Shown: positions 57,842-64,000 of the stretch, piece by piece
Layout of the letters: the number at the start of each line of letters is the position of its first letter
Position numbering within the stretch: position 1 is the stretch's first letter
From: Mastigias papua
Lineage: Eukaryota; Cnidaria; Scyphozoa; Rhizostomeae; Mastigiidae
Direction of reading: 5' to 3'
Assembly: GCA_964019165.1 (NCBI GenBank)
Contig: CAXHSL010000112.1
Coordinates: forward strand, 1-64,000
DNA length: 64,000 nt
Position numbers and translations under genes: made by a program
Notes under the pieces: generated by a model
Databases searched by the model: none
What the model saw: only the letters and a program-made list of their open reading frames with translations
Told to the model about the DNA's origin: nothing

Positions 57842-58921
57842 TCAATACTTGGTCCGATACCCTCCGTTGCTAGCAATAAGTTTTAGGCGATCATGCATTG
57901 TTGCTACCGTACGATCAATTATTGAGGAATTGTAATTAAACAGAGTCTGCAAAACCCTTATCTTAAATTCGCTAAAACTTTCTTTCTGTATCTGTCCTTG
58001 CAATGCTCCTTTGGCCAAGTCATGTTTAACGTTATTGAAAACGTTTTCAATTGGATTTAAATCAGGTGATCTCGGGGGTATATGTACTACTTCTGCTCCC
58101 ACATCATTTAATGCATCTCTAGCTAGCTTGCTTCTCTGACTTGGATCATTATCCATCACAAAAAGTAGCCTCTCTTTGTCTTTTGACATAGCACAGTCAG
58201 TAAGGGTGCAGTGTAATGTTCTGTGGACGAATCTTGCAAACCACTCCGCATTAAATGTTGTATATTCTTCTGCAATAACAACGCCGGTTGTGTACCCAAC
58301 GCCAACTAGAAGGTGCAGTCTCCGTCCCCCAGGTAAGTTCTTTGATCCTTTTGTCGTGTATTGCAGACCTTCACTCGCTTTTCTCCAAATTCTCCCTCTT
58401 GGTGTCAATGCGTCTTTATAGGGATTTCCCTTGTGCACGAACGACACACCATCCAGATATAGCAAGACGTGATCCGTCCAGAATTCACGGTCATATTTTT
58501 TAAGAGCAAGTCTGGCAAAATTTACTCTTCTCTTTCTGTCTTTCACTGACAGTAACCCTTTTTGCCTTGGCCTTAAGGACTTATACCCATGTTCATTCAT
58601 TACTCGTACTAGTGTTCTATAACTGACGTTGGCTACCCGGCATTCTTTTGCGACATCATGCACAGTTTCGTTCGGATTGTCATTCCTTAACTTCTGAAAT
58701 GTTCTTATAAACCGCTTCTTTTCTCTTCTGCTCATAATGGGTGGACGGCCAGTTCTCTTCTTTTTTTCCTTTATCTCTTTTGCTTCCTTGCAAATACGTA
58801 CAGCACTGGATGCGGATACATTACAGTTTGTGGAAATTTGTCGATATGATAAAGAGCCTTCAGCTCTCAAATAGCATATGTAGGCCCTCAATTTTTCACT
58901 GATTTTTCTACGGAACACCAT
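57842..58921 (-). CDS. DD34E transposase, copy 12, V85E variant
   Basis: Open for 359 codons. A single A-to-T change on the plus strand at 58668 turns Val85 into Glu in the second DNA-binding region (NPNVTV in the reference). It is the only difference I found in this copy. As an isolated substitution in a clean region, it is a better candidate for real variation than the indels. Confidence 0.92.
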   Translation of the reverse strand: MVFRRKISEKLRAYICYLRAEGSLSYRQISTNCNVSASSAVRICKEAKEIKEKKKRTGRPPIMSRREKKRFIRTFQKLRNDNPNETVHDVAKECRVANVSYRTLVRVMNEHGYKSLRPRQKGLLSVKDRKRRVNFARLALKKYDREFWTDHVLLYLDGVSFVHKGNPYKDALTPRGRIWRKASEGLQYTTKGSKNLPGGRRLHLLVGVGYTTGVVIAEEYTTFNAEWFARFVHRTLHCTLTDCAMSKDKERLLFVMDNDPSQRSKLARDALNDVGAEVVHIPPRSPDLNPIENVFNNVKHDLAKGALQGQIQKESFSEFKIRVLQTLFNYNSSIIDRTVATMHDRLKLIASNGGYRTKY

Positions 58922-59355
58922 ATTCTCTTCTCATATCGTAATTAAGTTGCAAATAGCATGCATGTCATTTTATAAACAGTTCTTTGTAATACACTTGCCA
59001 AAAAAGCGCACGTCATTTGCCTATATTGTGCATAAATCCAGGTGATAAACGATAAACTGTTAGGCGGTAACTTAGACGTGTGTGACGTACATCTCCAGGC
59101 TGTTGTCTAGAAACATGTTTTTGTATCGAACTGCACAAAGAGAAGGTGTAATCTATTCTCATGTTGTTTTTTTATGTTGCTAGGGATACTGACTGGCTGT
59201 TGTATATTTGGGTTATCTTCCTTGATTTACAACCCATAGAGGAGTACATGTGACATCATAATCATCATAAATTTTAACTGAAAATAGGAGACAGGTGAAG
59301 CCCCCTCTCATTATCACAGGAAATAGTCACCTAATTGAGATTTCGTCACTGGAAC

Positions 59356-59791
59356 TGAGATCAGCACCCCCGATTACCCCATAGTGGAATACAGGTATAA
59401 GCTTGTGTCTTGCAGTTTCCAATATAAATTTCAGACAATGCCTGCCAAAAGTCTTGGAACACTGGCGATGATTTACACTATAAACGAACTATAGCATCCC
59501 CTCCCCCTTCAAACAATGTTGTTTGAAGCAAATATGAATAACCCGACTGGTACAATTGATGCACGTGTACAATGCTACAGATCTCCCCTATCCACACAAC
59601 ATTGTTTGAGGGGGGAGGGGGCTTACACGTTAATTGCTATGACGAAAAAGTGACAGGAGTCGGAAATTTAAAAAAATGTGCAGGTGTTCCAACTACTTTT
59701 GGCAGGCATTGTCTGATTTTCAAATTTAAAGAGGGCAGGTAGAATTTCGGCAGTGGTGTGTACCTATAGGTTTTCAAGGGTGCTGATTTCA
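59356..59791. repeat. P2 nested palindrome, copy 12
   Basis: Core 59432-59715, 284 bp, unchanged. It is the last P2 in the window. Confidence 0.83.
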
Positions 59792-60546
59792 TTTTCAGCG
59801 CAATCAGAGCCGTATCTCCACGGGGTGATCCGCTATCATCACCACTTGGTGTTGTAACGAACCTTGTATTGAGGAAAATTAACTTAATTATCTACAAATA
59901 TTAACGGTAGTAGAAAGTATGTCCAACATTAACAGTATGCTGGACAAAAGTTTCCTGTGTAGAATACTAACATATTTTCTATGTATGGGTAAGATTTGTA
60001 GAAAAAAGGCAGATGGTAAAAGTAAGAAAATGACACGGTAGGTTGTCATTTCCTTATATCCAGTGTGTATTTCATGAGGCTACACTGGAGTCATCCGGGG
60101 TCGCCCAAGTCTACCTTACGTCGTAATTGTGTGATATTTGTTGGTCTTCGAATAGGTGCCCAGGAATAAGATATTATACTGTCCTTTTTGTGTGTCACCT
60201 TTGCGTATAGGCAAAGGATGTGAAGTAATATGCAACTTTAGCTGTACATGGAATGCACTTTAACAGGGAATTCATTACTGATACAGATTACACAAGTATA
60301 CGTTATGATAAGGAAACCGTAGTCAAACTGTATTAGAAGGAGTATGCATACTGTCAAATATACCAATTTTGAGTGAAAACCAACTACTAGTCAAATGACA
60401 ACATATGCTACATGAGTGGGATGTCAAACATTTCCTCTCGTGAAATGGAGGCTAAAATTCAGGCGGTTGAAAAGTGAATATTTGAATATTTTAGGCTCTT
60501 CATATTCAAAAAATTTCGAAAGCACTGTCAGTAACCACAGAAAACT

Positions 60547-61836
60547 ATGTCTGATTATCAGGACCAGAACTGTTCTTCAACACTAGCAGCCAGTAGTGTG
60601 AAGAAAGCATACTTAATTACATACAGTAATGCTGACACTAAAGCATTTAATAGAGAAACGTTCTCTTCTGCAATAGTTCAATCATTCGAATCTGCTACAA
60701 CATCAGCGGTGATTCAATGGGCCTGTTGTATGGAGCAGCATAAAAATGGCAGCTACCATTTTCATATGGCCGTTTTATTGGACAGGGGACAAAGATGGAT
60801 TAGGGTAAAACGGCGTATTCAAGAGGCCTATGATATTATTGTGAACTTTTCAGATCATCCTGGGTATTATTCCGCATATAGATATGTGGTGAAAGAAGAC
60901 CAGGCAGTTTTGAAAAGTCAAAATCATCCGATAATTGCAGTTCAACCCAGGACTGCCACTGCTACAAGGGCAAGGGCTAGGCAAGGTCGCAAAGGTAAGC
61001 AACCTAAACGCTTGTCCAATAGTGAGGTGGCAAACATTGTGTTAAAAAAAAAAATTCACAGCCGTCTGCATCTCCTGGCCCATGCAAAATCCATGTCAAG
61101 ACAAGGGGATAACCGTCTGTACGATTTTCTGTTGAACAGGAGCCAAAAGAAGGTGAATGAGCTTGTCGACACAGTGTGGGAAATTGAGACAGCCACTGAG
61201 AAAGTTGCACGATCTGCAATGTCCAGGCTGCAAATCTTGCAACAGCAACTGACCGGTGCATGTATATGCAATGGAGAGTGGCTGCAATGTGCCCTCGACA
61301 TTTTAGCCAAAAATTCCATTGACCGAGCAGTGTTCTCTGACGCCATTATCACGCTCCTTGTTATGGGTCGGGGCAAAGGCCGCAATATATTTATCTGTGG
61401 TCCAGCAAATTGTGGCAAAACGTTCATCCTTGACCCATTACGAGTCATTTTTAATGCTTTTCTCTCGCCCGCTACTTGCTCTTATGCATGGCTAGGTGTC
61501 GAGGACAAAGAAGTGATTTTTTTGAACGATTTCAGGTGGTCTCCTGTCATACTCCCGTGGAGCGACATGCTACTATTGTTGGAAGGCCATATTGTCCATT
61601 TTGCTGCTCCAAAAACAACGTACAATCAAGATATTGAATTTTCCAAAGATACCCCTATCTTTGCTACATCGAAGGCACCAATATCTTTTATCAAGGGCTC
61701 CATGACCGACGATCGCGAAACAGAAATGATGGCTGTTCGATGGCGCACATTCAAGTTCAGGCATCAATTCGATATTAATTGCCAGAGAACAGTTCCCTCC
61801 TGTGGATATTGTTTCGCAACATTGGTCGTACAATAA
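60547..61836 (+). CDS. rep: Rep (HUH-SF3), copy 13
   Basis: Open for 429 codons with all motifs. The unit itself is truncated by the window end. Confidence 0.92.
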   Translation: MSDYQDQNCSSTLAASSVKKAYLITYSNADTKAFNRETFSSAIVQSFESATTSAVIQWACCMEQHKNGSYHFHMAVLLDRGQRWIRVKRRIQEAYDIIVNFSDHPGYYSAYRYVVKEDQAVLKSQNHPIIAVQPRTATATRARARQGRKGKQPKRLSNSEVANIVLKKKIHSRLHLLAHAKSMSRQGDNRLYDFLLNRSQKKVNELVDTVWEIETATEKVARSAMSRLQILQQQLTGACICNGEWLQCALDILAKNSIDRAVFSDAIITLLVMGRGKGRNIFICGPANCGKTFILDPLRVIFNAFLSPATCSYAWLGVEDKEVIFLNDFRWSPVILPWSDMLLLLEGHIVHFAAPKTTYNQDIEFSKDTPIFATSKAPISFIKGSMTDDRETEMMAVRWRTFKFRHQFDINCQRTVPSCGYCFATLVVQ

Positions 61837-61913
61837 CTATAACCCTTACATTGTAAACGCAGTATTGTCCTTCGCAGTATGCATGCTTGGCATTCGCTTC
61901 GGATTTGTAACCA

Positions 61914-62342
61914 ATGGCTACCACCAACGGTCTACAACGGTCTACACTTTCTTTAGCCCCCACTACCCCTTCTCGTGGCAAGTATTGTCCTAAGAACTAT
62001 TCCCAAAAGATGTGCTTTGTCTGCTAGTATGTACAGGTTATGTGCTATATACAAACTAATAACCATGTTCGGCAGAAAAGTGAAATAACTCAACGGTCTA
62101 CACTTTTTGAGAAATAGATTAGACCTAAGATCAAATTATTTCACTAAAAAGTGTAGACCGTTGGCGTTTTCCTGCATTTCTCGGCCATCGCACTGTAAAT
62201 GTGTGCAATCTTTGGCTGGTACAATGCCACTTGGGAAAGCTATTATGTGCACAAATCTGAACATAGAAATCTCTTCAATTACATGTATTTTCATGTTTTA
62301 AAGTTTGTAGACCGTTGTGTAGACCGTTGAGATATTAGCCAT
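61914..62342. repeat. P1 iteron palindrome, copy 13
   Basis: 429 bp, unchanged from the reference. A two-base loss near 62425 follows downstream. Confidence 0.88.
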
Positions 62343-62886
62343 GACGTCAGTGTGTAGCCTCGAAACGAAGAGGAGGGATATTTCATGAGTCAGTAGGTCC
62401 CCCTAGGTAAGATACATCTTGTTTTATAAGAAACAAACTCTCTCCCTTCAGCCAGGATGCTTCTTACTATTTTGTCAAATTCAGCCTTACATGCTCCTGA
62501 AGTGTTTCTTAAAGTCTTCACATATTCTATAGCAAGACAGCAACTGTGAGACCAGAAATTGAATCTGTTGTTAGGCCTACGCACTTTTGAGAGACAGATA
62601 TACATAGTATTTTGTTGCCAGCTCACATGCAAATTCTTTCGCAAAAGCAGATTTTTCACGGTTACTTTGAAGCTCAGCCTGCCTGTGTTTCTTACTTGTT
62701 TCTGAATTTTTGCCGCATGTCATCCTCATGTTTCTTCTATACTTGTTTGTTATAACACAAATGTGTATATAGTTTGGAGAAAGATAGAAAGAAGGGACAA
62801 TTTTCAAGGTATCATAATTAGACATAACTTGCTCATAATACATGTACATAATATCGTTAAGTAAGGACAACATATCACATACAACA

Positions 62887-63967
62887 TCAATACTTGGTCC
62901 GATACCCTCCGTTGCTAGCAATAAGTTTTAGGCGATCATGCATTGTTGCTACCGTACGATCAATTATTGAGGAATTGTAATTAAACAGAGTCTGCAAAAC
63001 CCTTATCTTAAATTCGCTAAAACTTTCTTTCTGTATCTGTCCTTGCAATGCTCCTTTGGCCAAGTCATGTTTAACGTTATTGAAAACGTTTTCAATTGGA
63101 TTTAAATCAGGTGATCTCGGGGGTATATGTACTACTTCTGCTCCCACATCATTTAATGCATCTCTAGCTAGCTTGCTTCTCTGACTTGGATCATTATCCA
63201 TCACAAAAAGTAGCCTCTCTTTGTCTTTTGACATAGCACAGTCAGTAAGGGTGCAGTGTAATGTTCCTGTGGACGAATCTTGCAAACCACTCCGCATTAA
63301 ATGTTGTATATTCTTCTGCAATAACAACGCCGGTTGTGTACCCAACGCCAACTAGAAGGTGCAGTCTCCGTCCCCCAGGTAAGTTCTTTGATCCTTTTGT
63401 CGTGTATTGCAGACCTTCACTCGCTTTTCTCCAAATTCTCCCTCTTGGTGTCAATGCGTCTTTATAGGGATTTCCCTTGTGCACGAACGACACACCATCC
63501 AGATATAGCAAGACGTGATCCGTCCAGAATTCACGGTCATATTTTTTAAGAGCAAGTCTGGCAAAATTTACTCTTCTCTTTCTGTCTTTCACTGACAGTA
63601 ACCCTTTTTGCCTTGGCCTTAAGGACTTATACCCATGTTCATTCATTACTCGTACTAGTGTTCTATAACTGACGTTGGCTACCCGGCATTCTTTTGCGAC
63701 ATCATGCACAGTTACGTTCGGATTGTCATTCCTTAACTTCTGAAATGTTCTTATAAACCGCTTCTTTTCTCTTCTGCTCATAATGGGTGGACGGCCAGTT
63801 CTCTTCTTTTTTTCCTTTATCTCTTTTGCTTCCTTGCAAATACGTACAGCACTGGATGCGGATACATTACAGTTTGTGGAAATTTGTCGATATGATAAAG
63901 AGCCTTCAGCTCTCAAATAGCATATGTAGGCCCTCAATTTTTCACTGATTTTTCTACGGAACACCAT
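62887..63967 (-). pseudogene. DD34E transposase, copy 13, one-base insertion
   Basis: An extra C near 63266 shifts the frame at about residue 233, between D157 and D257. Codons 1 to about 233 are open (63967 down to 63242), and the C-terminal catalytic part is open in another frame (63351 down to 62887). No other change was seen. The TATA box lies beyond the window end. Confidence 0.87.
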
Positions 63968-64000
63968 ATTCTCTTCTCATATCGTAATTAAGTTGCAAAT

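Larger units (their letters stand above)
1..64000. mobile_element. Tandem head-to-tail array of a 5,047-bp Rep/transposase unit
   Basis: The same sequence returns every 5,029-5,047 bp across the whole window, always in the same orientation. Successive start-to-start distances are 5045, 5047, 5031, 5042, 5047, 5045, 5044, 5041, 5029, 5046, 5047 and 5047. Copies 2, 5, 11 and 12 have the full 5,047-bp length, which I take as the consensus. Shorter copies are explained by one-base indels plus a single 16-bp deletion in copy 3. No spacer or foreign DNA separates copies. Position 1 lies 35 bp before the first rep start, and the window ends 33 bp upstream of the thirteenth transposase. The sequence alone cannot separate a genomic satellite-like array from a circular molecule read or assembled as a concatemer. 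Confidence 0.97.

Noticed and set aside
1..64000. Bacterial plasmid or insertion-sequence array
   Set aside because: No Shine-Dalgarno-spaced operons or bacterial-type genes; the transposase has a TATA box and Kozak context, and both proteins resemble metazoan families.

Overview
The window is a head-to-tail tandem array of one 5,047-bp unit and nothing else. It holds 12 full copies and a thirteenth truncated at the right edge (3,454 bp). With unit position 1 set at the start codon of the first gene, copies begin at 36, 5081, 10128, 15159, 20201, 25248, 30293, 35337, 40378, 45407, 50453, 55500 and 60547. No host sequence or array boundary is visible.

Each unit has two convincing genes on opposite strands. 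The plus-strand gene encodes a 429-aa rolling-circle replication initiator (Rep): an HUH endonuclease domain followed by a superfamily 3 (SF3) helicase, the plan of eukaryotic CRESS-DNA virus Reps and, more distantly, parvovirus NS1. The minus-strand gene encodes a 359-aa IS630/Tc1/mariner-type DD34E transposase. The genes converge across about 1.05 kb containing an iteron-rich interrupted palindrome (P1, six copies of a 12-mer). Their 5' ends diverge across about 1.6 kb containing a nested imperfect palindrome (P2, about 436 bp) and a row of hairpins before rep. This resembles an ambisense CRESS genome with a transposase in place of a capsid gene. No capsid gene is recognisable.

Both genes are open in copies 2, 5, 7, 10, 11 and 12 (copy 12 has one missense change in the transposase). 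Rep is also open in copy 13, and the transposase in copies 1, 3 and 6. The remaining genes are broken almost entirely by one-base indels concentrated at about 16.1-18.7 kb and 36.3-44.2 kb. Substitutions are rare (about seven clear ones, by eye). That pattern fits long-read consensus error better than old sequence decay, so some 'pseudogenes' may be intact in reality.

The organism is eukaryotic: there are no bacterial operons or ribosome binding sites, the transposase has a TATA box and a good Kozak context, and both protein families resemble predicted proteins I recall from marine invertebrates such as sponges, cnidarians and molluscs. The host cannot be fixed from this window. The most economical models are (a) a circular 5-kb Rep-encoding replicon read or assembled as a concatemer, or (b) a very recent genomic amplification made by rolling-circle replication. 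In either model Rep would nick and unwind at an origin in P1 or P2, and the transposase would serve integration, excision or circularisation. These functional links are inference.
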